DNA of 46,664 nucleotides from Acanthaster planci (lineage: Eukaryota > Echinodermata > Asteroidea > Valvatida > Acanthasteridae). The stretch lies in assembly GCF_001949145.1 (NCBI RefSeq), contig NW_019091654.1, forward strand, positions 251,784 through 298,447, written 5' to 3'. The notes below the pieces were generated by a model. It saw only the letters and a list, made by a program, of their open reading frames with translations. It was not told the origin of the DNA and made no database searches. Below are positions 33,314 through 44,848 of this stretch, one piece after another. A program made the translations under genes and the position numbers. Each line of letters starts with the position of its first letter. Position 1 is the stretch's first letter.

Positions 33314-34321
33314 GGAGGTGATCCAGCCTTTTGATCCTGACCAGCTCAGTGCATAATGTATGGTGTACATGTACATGTATATTGTCAGGAAAAGGATGAA
33401 GCCTGGGACCCCCTCAAGTCATCATGATACTCGCTGCTGGGGTTAGATTATCATTTCACTCTCTGTAGGTCAACAAACTTCTAGTTCTCCTGCCGTACAT
33501 AAATTGATTGTACTAGGATGCATGGGCACATACATGTATATGTACTACAACCTAAAAACATATATCAACTTTTATGGTACACGTATGTCTACATCTGACA
33601 ATGACCATTTTTCTGAACGGAATACAAATTAATGTTTTGTTCAGTAGTTTTCAGTATCTGTGTACATATATTCTGCATTCCATACATACATGTACATGTT
33701 TACATTAGACAATTCACAGTGCAGTAAGCCACAAAGGGGTTGCCACGAAAAATCCATTTTATTTTTGTAATGCATTCTGGGAAATGGTTGATGAATTCTA
33801 TTCACCAGCTGTGTATAAGGAACTTAAATCACATGACAGTATACATGTTTGTTTGTCCGAGAAGAAGACATCAAGTTAGGTATCAGTTGTAATTTTACCT
33901 GTCTTCTGTCTGTTGCATGGAATGTCCAAATCTGTCAAAAATTTCCCAAGTTGTCTGCCGACGTTCAGGTACATGTTCACCGGTATAACTTGCCCGGGTG
34001 CAAATCATGACAAGGCAACCATGCTTTTGTTGGTCATGAACTTGGAAAATGGGCAATCTCTTGGGGGCGTGCTGTATTGTGAATTGCCCCTGTCACTTTA
34101 TTTTCAACTTTTTGCTGTGTGTCTGATCTTGTCTTGGATGCATGTCCGATGTGTAATTTGTATTTAGGTGGCGACTTGAAACAACTGTTGGCTAAGTTTA
34201 GGACCTCCACGATGGTTATACGTGTTGTTGCGCTAAAGATTACGGTTAGCACTGATTTGGCTGGAGTATTGAATGAGCACAAATCCTCATCGTGTCAGTG
34301 TAACTTGAACACTCCCAAGCA

Positions 34322-34380
34322 TTGACCCTAACACTCCTCTGTCCTCCAACAGGTAAAGGATTGAGGAGGGTAAGGGTTAA
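34322..34380 (-). repeat. 59-bp palindromic repeat with telomere-like ends, copy 1
   Basis: It ends in a TTAGGG-like word (AAGGGTTAA) and is related to 40789-40847 in reverse orientation. Shared words are TCCTCCAACAGGT and AGGATTGAGGA. The arms pair imperfectly. Confidence 0.75.
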
Positions 34381-35582
34381 TTGTGGTGTAACTTTCTCTG
34401 TTTTCACCACGAACAACGAAGTCGTTGAAAATGTCTGTCGTTTCCACTGTTTGACTAATAGTGACTCTCGAGTTCTTTGGGCATGATTTGGACTGCTGGA
34501 AAGTCAGCTCTGAATCTGAGCCAATCAGTGGTGACTCAGGGGGACAATCAGCTGGCTAGGTTGGTGCTAGGCTCTCTGGATGCCGAGGCTAATAAGACAA
34601 GCCGGCCACCCATGCCACAAAATGACTCAATTAGTTGCTTGTCTCTCGAGTGAACCTCGTCTCCTTTGTGGAGAAAATTTTTGCTGACGTTTGATACCGA
34701 CGTAATTTGAGGCAGGAAATTTGCTCATTCTATTGATTAATGCTGGGGGCATTTATTTTAGGGCCGGAACTTAAGGGGATTCCAGATTTTTTTTCGTTTA
34801 CCGGTAGGAGCTCTGTGCAAAATTGATTTGTTCTGGGATAGCACATGTACATGTACATCACGTTCATGTAGACTTTGGGAGAAGTATGACATCCTTAAAT
34901 TAATGAAAAGCCTATTTTGGCAACAGCTTCCCTTAACAGGAAATAAACTTTGCATTGAAGCGCTGGTCAAGCATTGTGTATGCTGCGTACCTTGTACACG
35001 ATTTAAATACCTTATGTTTATTGAGGCTCCTGCATAGACTACTGGACTTGTACATGTATCGTACAAGATCCGGGCACTTACACGTACATATACATAGTAT
35101 GGACATGTAGGCACCAGGCAATTTACATTTTTAGCTTTTTAACAATGTACAGAGAAAAAGTTCATGAACCAAATGACAAATCGGACATGGTTTTTGATGT
35201 AGGAAAGGAACCATTTGGGGACAGGGATCACCTGTCAGTTTAGCGTTCGTGTTGATGGGATTTTGCAATTTTGGCACACTTTTTTGTTACTGTCAATCTT
35301 GGCAAATTACAGGCATTGTGCTCTTGTCGGCCCTACTGGACATGTGGGAATGTTCCAGAAGTTTCAAGCATGGAGACAGTAGTACATGTAGCTTAGGCAG
35401 TTTTACTTAGTTAGGCTTGATACCCTTTGAAAAAAAGATTGTCATCAGCTGTCTGTGCAGTTACATGTATGAAGTTTGGAAGACTTGGAAGACACAGAAA
35501 TATTGCCGAGGGAGTTTTGGGTTAATTTTGATACTGGTACATGTAGGTGAACTTCAACTGTTAACCTTTGTGAGAATGCTGA

Positions 35583-35788
35583 AGGCCTTTTCAGTGGGCA
35601 GAGTGTTGGAGGCGTTTTCAGTGGGCAGAGTGTTGGAGGCCTTTTCAGTGGGCACAGTTTTTGAAGCCTTTTCACTGGGCAGAGTGTTGAAGGCCTTTTC
35701 AGTGGGCAGTGTTGGAGGCCTTTTCAGTGGGCAGAGTGTTGGAGGCCTTTTCAGTGAGCAGAGTGTTGGAGGCCTTTTCAGTGGGCAG
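35583..35788 (+). repeat. 27-bp minisatellite, about 7.7 copies
   Basis: The unit is GGCCTTTTCAGTGGGCAG followed by AGTGTTGGA. One unit has lost two bases, which shifts frame, so the open frame across the array (repeating VLEAFSVGR then GGLFSGQSV) is not under coding constraint. Confidence 0.95.
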
Positions 35789-37903
35789 CTTGGAGGAATA
35801 GAGTCTGTAGGTCAGAACTTGTGGTTGTTGTGGTTTTGAGATGTGTGGATGCCTTCATAATCCGTGCAGTGTGTGGACTTTGTGGCCGGCGCACTGCGTA
35901 GGGCTCCCGCAGCCGGCCGACAGTCGCGTTGGTAAGAACTACTGATTGATGGCACATGCAGCGCGCATGACCTCACATCAAGCCCCGTTCTTGCAATGTA
36001 ATGATGACAGGGAAACAAGCGAATCAGGAACGGAAGCCCGATTGCAGCTTTCACAAGGTGCAGTGATTTCCTGAGCTGATTAGCGGGCAATTAAGGGCAT
36101 GTCAACAACCGGGCAAGGAATGAGGGACACGCGCTTGCACACTCATGCGCCCCTCCGTTTTTTGTGGGAGGGGGGCTGTCTGGTGAGATTGCACTAAACC
36201 CTGGTGAGCAGGCCACTCGTCACAGTGGTAATTTACCGTGCTGAAGTCACTTGTTGGAGATCATAGCGTGTTTCCGTGATATACTCCAGCGAGCGGCCCC
36301 CTATTCTTAAACAGGCCACCAAGGACTGTAGTGTTGCTCCTTTATGATGCCAGCCAAGCAAGCACACTGCACGGTGAGACGGTTTATAAGGTTAGCCCCA
36401 CAAAGCTAGGGCCAGTCAGCAATTGTTCTTTGCGCAGACAACCCAAACCAGAGTCTTCGTGGCAAGTCTTTACTTTTAACATGCCAGCAAAGTTCACCAG
36501 AGCAATTGGATTATGATTGATTCTAAGCCAGGAGCTTTCCGGGGATCTGTTTAACTAATTCATGGGACATCCTCTTCTCGCCTCTAGTGTGAACGGCAGT
36601 TTTTCTTTACCTGAGCTGGGAAGGTTGTTGAGGTTGTTATTTTCTTAACTCATATCCTGTGGTAAATGTAAGTTCATTATCTCATTTTTGGTGTTATATT
36701 TTTGGCATTGGGCTGTGGTGCATTTGCAGTGGTCACATAGATTTTGAGTGAAACAAACAGGAATCTGACGTCCACGTATACCGATATGTGTCTCTGGCTT
36801 GTAGCTTTTTCAGTTCATTTGATCTTCTTCGGCCATTCTTACACTGTCTGACAGCTTGCACAGTATGTTGGATTCTTTGATCGAAAAAAGAAAAACAGCT
36901 TGTGGGAACAAGAGTCTTTGCTGGAGAATATACACAGTGCCTTCTTTCTGAAACATCCTGACTTACAGTACCATACATGTACACGTACAACCTATTGAAA
37001 GTGTTGATGTACCTGCACAGGCGGAAGTGCACCTGTGTAATGATAAGTAATTACACAATATTGATCGGTAGTGGAATCCACCTACAGTTTATCTGCAGTA
37101 ACAGCCTTTGATCGTTGACCTCCAATGGCAGCCCCGCATGACCCCGTATTCAAGTTCACTCTCGGTGCCAGCTGTCAGCGGCATGACAATGCAGAGAGTC
37201 CTTTTGTGTGGGACCTGCTACCGAGAAACGCCTGCAACCATTTTTTTTTTCCCCAGTGGGTCAAGTGCTGTTCCAAGCCTATTGGTCACGGCTGATGGAA
37301 CGGAGCATGACTCATCTAAAAAAAATTGCTAGGTGCATGCTCTCAAAGTGTCTCGATCGATCGCTCTTATCTTTGGTGGTTGCAGGTTGCTCGTGCCATG
37401 TAGCTTGTAATCAAGTGTTTATACACAGTACTTCATATGTGCACATTGTACACATTTGAAAGTGACCCCACTGTGCCTGGGTATGTCTTTCTCTTCATTA
37501 CTAATTGCAGAGTGATGATAATTTCTAACCTTAAAAGAAGAAGTTGTTGGAAACAGTGGACATGGTGTAAAAGTTCTGCCTCATTTTGCTGCCGTCAACT
37601 TTTGCTGTTGCCAGTAGCAGTGCCAAACACCCTAATGGTGTCTTGATCGGACGATGGAAAATTGTCTCCAAGGATCATTCTTTCTGAACTTATTCACATC
37701 GTGACTTCTAAAGGTGTGCCTAATCAAGATCGGATTGTTAGCTTTGATGGAAGTCTGATGTGTTTAAGAAACCTTATTGTAATATCTGACGATTGAAATT
37801 TGTGGAATTGTTCCATTTTATGATCGAGTGTTTCCTGTTTCTTTTTTAACACTTTACAGGTAATTTATCTGATAAGGAATTGATAATGTGGTCAACATCT
37901 GAA

Positions 37904-38025
37904 ATGAGTAGGAATCCCATCGACACCGCTGTCCAGTTCAGGTGATGGCGGCATACCATTTGGATGTGGCAAAAAGGATTCTTATAGTGAGTGTAAAATG
38001 GCATCCCCCATTATGCCAAGCATAG
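37904..38025 (+). promoter_or_regulatory. Two overlapping upstream ORFs before KEAP1 ATG
   Basis: A 13-codon frame at 37904-37945 ends in TGATG, where the next ATG (37945) opens a 26-codon frame that ends at 38025, past the KEAP1 start at 37998. If this is 5' UTR, which the acceptor at 37858-37859 suggests, ribosomes scanning from the cap would meet both before the KEAP1 ATG. This arrangement commonly reduces translation. Confidence 0.4.
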
Positions 38026-39235
38026 ATACTACCTCAGAAAGCAAAATCTCCCATCGCCGGACGTGTGGAGGGGGCATGACCTTCACTAGTGATCGCCATG
38101 CAAACAACGCGTTCGCCGTGCTGAACGAGCTGCGACAGAAGAAGGACCTTTGCGATGTGACGCTGGTGGTGGAAACGGTCAAGTTCCATGTGCACAAAGT
38201 TGTGTTGGCCTCCTGTAGCCCTTACTTCAAGGCCATGTTCACGGGGGGCTTTCATGAATGTTCGAAGCGCAAGATTGAGCTGAAGGACGTCCACCCCTGC
38301 GTGTTCTCCTCCATCATTGACTTCATGTATACCTCGGAAATCACCATCAACGAGCACAACGTGTTGACCATATTGCCCAAAGCCGTCATGTACCAGATCA
38401 AGGATGTGATTGAGTGCTGCTGTACATTTCTCCAAGAGGAGCTGGACCCAAGCAACTGTATCGGGATATCTGTGTATGCCCAGCAGCACGGGCTGACGTC
38501 GCTGTATCAGGTGGCACGCGAGTTCATCTGTCGCAAATTCTGCGAGGTGTCCAAGACGGAGGAATTCATGAACCTGTCCTTGATGCAGCTGGTGGCGTTG
38601 ATCAAGCACGACAAGCTGAACGTGTGGTGTGAGTCTCAGGTCTACAACGCGTGCCTGCGCTGGGTGCAGCACAGCGAGGCCGAGCGGCGGCCGTGCTTTG
38701 AGAAACTCCTGGGGTGCGGTGGCATCCGCTGCGAGCACCTGACGCCCACCTTCCTCAAGAAGCAGCTGGACAAGTGCGAAATCCTGAAAGGGGAGCCGCG
38801 GTGCAAGGACTTCCTTTCCAAGATCTTCCAGGAGCTGCGGTTGCACAAAATCTGCAAGACTCCAAAACGAAACCCCATCTCGGCCTGTGTCATCTACACG
38901 GCGGGCGGTTACCTCCGCCAGTCCCTGGTCAACATGGAATGTTACAACCCTGAGGACGATGCCTGGCACAAACTGGCCGATCTGATTGAGCCTCGGAGTG
39001 GGCTGAGTGCTGCCACTATTGCAGGGATATTCTACGCCGTCGGGGGACGCAACAACACCACCGAAGTGAACACAGACTCAAACAGGCTGGATGCCTACAA
39101 CCCCTTGAAAAATCAGTGGAAAACCCTGGCATCAATGAACGTGCCTCGGAACAGAGTAGGCACAGCAGTGCTAGATGGACTGCTGTATGCCGTAGGTGGG
39201 TCAGAGGCCTGCACAAAACACAACTCAGCTGAAAG
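37998..39235 (+). CDS. KEAP1: KEAP1 coding exon 1: BTB, BACK and kelch blades 1-3
   Basis: One large exon codes for residues 1-412 plus two bases, ending HNSAER at the donor GTAACT. BTB hallmarks are [25 protein letters not shown] and AVMYQI. BACK hallmarks are LDPSNCIGI and [14 protein letters not shown]. The long minus-strand frame opposite it is a codon-bias shadow. Confidence 0.97.
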
Positions 39236-42200
39236 GTAACTAATAACTTTTGTTTTCTGCACGCCTTTTTTCTTGTAATTACGTCTAATGACAAATTTTG
39301 CAGATCGTAATGGACCCAAACCCTATAAGGTTTTTGCCTTTGAGAAAGATTCTGCTAGGATCGAAACGTCAGGCCTTCCATATTTTGAGACTTTACTTCC
39401 ATTTGAGCTGAAATCTAACACCTTCCTTGTGCATTTTTGATGGGTTGAATTCTGTGTGGGTCTGATGTCCCTGATTTTAACTGAACAAGGATGGTTTTCC
39501 GAAAAGGCCCACTAAAACATTGGCAAATCCCATAAAAAGTTCCCCCCAAAATGCACAAATCGTTGAAGAACACACAACCTGCAAGCACATTGAGTCTGGG
39601 CAGGCTCTAAATATCCAGGGAAATTATTTTCGCTGTTCCACATATTTTCATTTGCAAGAATCACCAATGAACTAATTTGTTGGGATGAAGTGACAGTTTT
39701 TGCTTTGAAGAGAAAATTAATCTGTCCCCGGATTCTGAGTGGTATACTGTAGTGATAAACAAATGCCGTTCTGCACTGATGCAAAAGTGAATACTCACAG
39801 TGCAATTGGGGCTGCGTTCCATTTTCCAAAAATGAAATCACACAGGCCCGACAACAGTGTGTGACAAAACACAAGGGAAAAAAGTAGCGATATTTCTACT
39901 GTTCGATTTTTAATAATGCATTTCCAAGCTTCTGGTAGTATTTGAAGAGGTTCATTGTTGACAACCTGTTTCAGAATTTGGCTGTGGGTCATTTCTAGAG
40001 TCTGGACATGAATGCGTTTTTGGCCTTTTGGTATGGCAGGTATAACCCAGATGAAGACAAGTGGACGATGATAGCTCCAATGCACACAAAGCGCATCGGC
40101 GTGGGTTGCGCGGTGGTCAACAGACTGCTGTATGCGGTGGGCGGCTACGACGGCAATAATCGGCTGGACAGCGTGGAGTGTTACCACCCGGAGAATGACG
40201 AGTGGACCACCGTAGCACCCATGAAAGCTCGCCGGAGCGGAGCAGGTGGGTGTGCCCTATGAAATCGCACTTTTTAGGGAAGGCAGCATTTTCGATCCCA
40301 AGGTGTTGGCTGATTTTCGTTAAGTCCATTATCTCCGTGTGCAAAGGGAAAGAGAAAGTCAAAATTGCCCACACCAAAGGTTGGATGATTCTGTTCTTTC
40401 CGCACACAAACCGTGGTTTGTTGGGGGATTGTTTTGTGACTCCTTGTTGGATTTGGGTGTCCAGGATTTCATAAACTTAAAGAAGATTGAGCCCTGCCAC
40501 TGTCTCCTTGTATCGGCATGATGCTCCTTGAAGATTCCAAGGACAGAGAATTTGTGGCCAACTTCCCTGAAGAGTGAAAGATTTTTTAGAATTCTAGAAT
40601 ATTTGTTGCATTAAATGCCTCCAAGGTAAGGTTAGCTCACCTCTACATAGCTGTCAGAGTTAATTTTAAAGGTTTATGATGAGAATCTTGTTTGTGACGA
40701 AGGCTATGTCTCGGGTAATCTGCAATATTCACATGTGACACGTACATGTACATGTACTGTACATACATGTATAAACGTTCACACAAACTTAACCCTAACA
40801 GTCCTCAATCCTTCACCTGTTGGAGGACTGAGGACTGTTAGGGTTAATGTTGCCTGGTTAGTGTACCTGTACGTTGTGTAGTTTAGGATGTGGATTAATT
40901 GGTCTGTTCACCGACTCAACAGACTGCAACATCAGGAAGCCCAAAGTCTCAAAATTGAACAAACCTGCAATAGCATATATGCGTCCAACAAAAAGTTACT
41001 ACCACATTTAGAATGAGTCTGCTTTCATGACATTGGTATCTGTGCGTATATTGGATCACAATGGAAGCTTTACTTTAGCTCAATACATCTCTTAATACCA
41101 TAATCGGATTGCTTTGTTGACAATGTAGGTTGACACAGATGAATAAACAGGTGAATACTCAGTCAAATGAGGTTGAGCAGCACACGTTGTCCCATTGCTA
41201 TGCAGAAAACATACCCAAGAGAGCCACAATTGGTGGAATTTGTACAGTATGCCTAACAACTTTGTCAGTGACTTAGGTCATCTATTGAATTCACTGTCAT
41301 GGAGAATCTTGTTCTCCAGTACCCTCGTTACCTTATGTTGACAAGCCCCAGATGGTCTTCCCTTGTGTGACATCAATACTGTTTAAATTAGGTCAGTTGG
41401 CAAAAAAACATGCGAGTCTCAGTGGTCACATTGTGGGAAGTATGAACTTGTGCTCATGTTTACTGCTATACGAGCACTCTTGATCCCCAAAGTTGCTTGT
41501 ACGTGTATTTGCTGTGACATCACGGAGCTCCGTGGGAGCAATTACTCAGAGTATTTTAAGGATTTCCCTGACAGAAGTGCTCAAAGATAAATTTATTATT
41601 CCCCCTTGTGCCAGTAAAACACGGGGAAAACAAGATGATTCTGCACTCGCGGGATAGCCGTCGCTTTGTGCACGTGTTCGCGTTGTCGGGAGCAAAGGGT
41701 GATTCACAAAATGCTGGACGCAAGCACAGCACCTGAAGTGCATGTAGGCAAAGGCGATGTCTGTCAAGTCATGGCAGGGTCTATTGGCAAGATTAATAGC
41801 CTGTATTATCCTGGCCAAGCCGAGCATGCTGAAAAACTTCCTGCCCCAGTCTGCGACGACGTCGCACGTGTCGTTAAACCTGCACCCTGCTGAATCATAT
41901 GATATGATCTGTATTGGGCATACTTCAAGCTTTGGCTAGCTTGAAATGAACAGTACGGCCATCAGACCGAGCCCGTCGATTCCAATTCCAGTCTGGGCCC
42001 GTCAAATTTCTTCAACAATTTAACGGTCGGCCACCGGCACCATATAGAAAGTGCCACACGAATCGCCAAGGGTTTGGGAGCAACTTTGAGTTTGTGGAAC
42101 AACTGGTTTAAAATTTGTTTTGAAGTTAGCTGTACTTTCCTACATGTACAACCCACTGGATTGGTGCATGCAGTTTTTCTTTTGCTTCATACCACAAAAA

Positions 42201-44848
42201 AATACGTGTAAGGCCGCAGTTGAAGGTTATTTTTCATTTGCATATTTCTTCATTATTCCAGGGGAAAGTTTTACCGTATGAAAAAGGGATTTAAAAAAAA
42301 AAAAAAAAATTGTTACTTTTAGTTGATACTTCTTCATTTCTGTATTTATTGCTGTATGTAAATAACAATTTACAAGTTACAACAGAATTGGCCCAGGCTC
42401 AAACGAGTGAAAACATTAAGTTGAAAAGATCCTAATATTATAGTATAAAGATGAACAAATATTAAACAGTAAACTTGTAATAATTGTGATTAAAAAATAC
42501 AAACAAAAATTTACTCAACAAACCTCGGCACAGCTCCTTCAACATTCCCACGGCTCCTTCAAGTGTCTGCTGCATGTCATTTGGATCGCATGTTGTAATT
42601 TATCAACCTGCATATATGTTGTATTTTTAGTCATCTTGTTCAACTGATTACATGTATACTGTAAGAATAATGGGCATTGTATTTTCCTGGATTGGGAACA
42701 GTTACATGTATATGATGTGCCCAAGCTGGGAGGTACAGGTGCCACCTCGGAGATGGCACCTTGGGTGATTAATCAAATTATGTGTACATGTACTTCTGCG
42801 CTGACAACTTCGTCCTGTTGTTCTCACATCTAGAGGTGAGAGATGAGAGCAGTGGCCATGGGCTACATCTTGCAGGGGTTTGCAAGGCCCAACACAACCC
42901 AGCGCCAAACCTGTTATTAGGCTTGTTGTCGGCATTGCGCGTACATCCAAACTTGCGGACTTTATCGAGTCCAACAGTAGGAGAAGTGTTGTGGTGCCTT
43001 CAACATGACTAGCAGCATCTTGGCTAATGAAAAATGTCGGGATATGGGGAGGGGGGAGAGGAGAGGGGGACGCAAGGGTGAAGGGAGAAGAGGAAAGTTG
43101 GGTACGTGTAAGTGGCAAGGGTGGAAATGACTAGTGACAGTTTGAGGGGTCGTTACCGTGGTGAGGTTGGCAGGTTATTCCTTCCAAGAGAGTGTGACTA
43201 ACGGAGCCTAAGATGCGATTCATGCTGTAAGTGGCGATGAGTCAACACCACCACCCATTAACCCCCTTCCAACTCTTCCTTTTGTTTCCTTGCTTTTCTT
43301 GGCCGTCGGTTGCTCAGGTTTTTTTGCCCTACTTGTGTTAGACATGTATACCTGTGTACGTGCCCATGCCCAAATAGACACGCATGTACATGCACTTGTA
43401 CTCTACATGTACATGCAATGCATACATATATTTGTACATCATTACTCTACATCCCAGCACACCCACGCCTGCACAGCCGTCCAATTCAGATAACATTGTA
43501 TGCTTGATCGGTCTGGGTATGAAGTTCCTGTTCTGCCCTTTGGTACTCATAACCTGAATGTCCCTTTTGTGGTCTGATGATTTTCCATTTGATTTGTGTC
43601 TTTTGGAAAACTTTTATGGCGCCTACCGTTTGTACATGTAGGCGGATCATATCTTATCAGTGATATCTATCACCACATTATTGTAGATTGTGAAGGTGTG
43701 CTACAGTGCTAGGCTCATATTAATAGAGCCCTAAAAGAGCCCTTGGGGGCGGAATCTGATTTTCTATATGTGCTGAGCCTTCAGATTTTTCTGGTCATTT
43801 TGACACTAGTTTTGTGAAAATCTGACATACCCCTTTTTGCACAGCTCCCATTTTTTTCTGAGAGAGTTCAGCCAAGAATGCATACTTTTTCCATTGACAT
43901 GCTTGGACGTACACAAGCCAATGTGTGAGCTCATGACCTTTAAACGAGAACAACCAGAACCGTACATGTACGTTGGACTGACCTGAAACGTCACGTTTAA
44001 GCTGGTGAAAATGAGTGTTTTACATGCATGCCAAGTTTAAAAATATCTGGCATGGGGTTAACAATTGGCTTGCTGCAAACCCATGCATTTTTCTCAAGAG
44101 CAATAGGTTGAGTTACTGTCACAGTTGTTGATCCCTTCTTACACAATCTTAAAAGTGACTTGAACTACCGTATTCAAATATTCTTTTTTTTTTCTCCTTG
44201 GTGTTTGCGCAGGGGTGTGCAGTGTTGGTAACTACATCTATGCAGTGGGCGGCTACGACGGCGTGAGCCAGCTCAACAGCGTGGAACGCTACGACGTGGA
44301 GAAGAACAAGTGGGAGTTTGTGTCTTCCATGAACTCACGGCGGAGCGCCCTCAGTGTGGACGTGGTAGGCGGCAAACTCTACGCATTAGGTACGGAATTG
44401 TAAATTTGAATTTGTAAAAAAAAAAATTACTTCGGTTTATTTTCCGACTACTGACTTGGGCAGGTGCAACTTGGAAAGGGTTACCCATGTGCTCCATTAC
44501 TTCAGGATTGCTTGTTAAATTTGTACGAAATCTATCAAGTGGGGAAAAGTACTGTAGGTTTGTGCTTTTTGTACTGTCCCTAGTTTATAACAATACCTTT
44601 CAAGTGTGTCAAAATGCTGATTCATTGCGGTGTTGTTTTTTGTGCGTGTGTGGTACTTTCCAGGTGGCTACGATGGTCAGGACTTCTTAGCATCCGTAGA
44701 GTGCTACGACCCGGACACCAACCAGTGGGCGGTGGTCACCAACATGAGCAGTGGGCGGAGCGGGGCAGGAGTAGCCGTGGGTATGGAACCCTGCTCCACC
44801 TGTGGCAACAACAACAACCCCTGTCAGAACCTGACCTCGGCCAGCTGA
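37998..44848 (+). CDS. KEAP1: KEAP1, BTB-BACK-Kelch substrate adaptor of the CUL3 ubiquitin ligase
   Basis: There are four coding exons: 37998-39235, 40040-40245, 44213-44389 and 44664-44848. They total 1806 nt, 601 residues (human KEAP1 has 624), with all phases consistent. The start is the first in-frame ATG after a stop at 37905. The BTB domain (about 39-149) binds CUL3 and dimerises. BACK and linker follow (150-296), with export-signal-like [12 protein letters not shown] at 273-284. Six kelch blades start at YTAGGY. NRF2-pocket residues are present: [36 protein letters not shown] and three GGYDG. Sensor cysteines equivalent to human 273, 288 and 297 are C245, C260 and C269; C584 matches C613. 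Human C151 is Asn121 and C226 is Met196. KEAP1 sends NRF2 for degradation in the cytoplasm and releases it under oxidative stress. Confidence 0.97.
40040..40245 (+). CDS. KEAP1: KEAP1 coding exon 2: kelch blade 4
   Basis: The acceptor is TTTGGTATGGCAG and the donor GTGGGT. It completes the Arg codon of exon 1 and continues [34 protein letters not shown] and MKARRSGAG. The Arg of ARRSGAG matches human R483 of the NRF2 pocket. Confidence 0.96.
40246..44212 (+). other. KEAP1 intron 2 (3967 bases)
   Basis: It contains the palindromic repeat at 40789-40847, a poly-A run at 42293-42309, several TACATGTA words and a purine-rich stretch at 43040-43095 (GGGGAGGGGGGAGAGGAG). I see no additional exon with kelch motifs, and flanking exon phases match, so none is needed. 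Confidence 0.7.
40789..40847 (+). repeat. 59-bp palindromic repeat with telomere-like ends, copy 2
   Basis: TTAACCCTAACAGTCCTCAA at the left pairs with TGAGGACTGTTAGGGTTAA at the right. The stem is 24 bp with one mismatch and an 11-base loop. It lies in KEAP1 intron 2. The ends contain TTAGGGTTA, the animal telomere word. It is related to 34322-34380. Confidence 0.9.
44213..44389 (+). CDS. KEAP1: KEAP1 coding exon 3: kelch blade 5
   Basis: The acceptor is GTGTTTGCGCAG and the donor GTACGG. It codes [16 protein letters not shown] then [18 protein letters not shown] and [11 protein letters not shown]. The Tyr of GGYDG and the Ser of RRSAL match human Y525 and S555. It follows a 3967-base intron. 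Confidence 0.96.
44664..44848 (+). CDS. KEAP1: KEAP1 coding exon 4: kelch blade 6 and C-terminus
   Basis: The acceptor is GTGGTACTTTCCAG. It codes [29 protein letters not shown] and the C-terminal [12 protein letters not shown] ... CQNLTSAS before TGA at 44846. The tail is longer in Asn and Cys than the human MEPC tail, with three cysteines in 21 residues. Confidence 0.96.

Larger units (their letters stand above)
33314..37859. other. KEAP1 5' flank or first intron, no coding exon seen
   Basis: It holds a 59-bp palindromic repeat (34322-34380), a 27-bp minisatellite (35583-35788) and many TACATGTA words. A GC-rich patch at 35884-35931 ends in the donor-like GTAAGA at 35932 and could be a non-coding first exon of KEAP1 spliced to the acceptor at 37858-37859. 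That is inference only. Confidence 0.35.

Noticed and set aside
33084-33356. 91-codon protein with two 37-residue repeats
   Set aside because: The frame stays open only because a 111-bp DNA unit is doubled. There is no domain and no flanking exon.
35417-35839. 140-codon frame across the 27-bp minisatellite
   Set aside because: The repeat shifts frame where one unit lost two bases, so there is no coding constraint.
38034-38969. 311-codon open frame on the minus strand
   Set aside because: It lies exactly opposite KEAP1 coding exon 1, and its His/Leu/Val-rich content is the shadow of a GC-rich coding strand.
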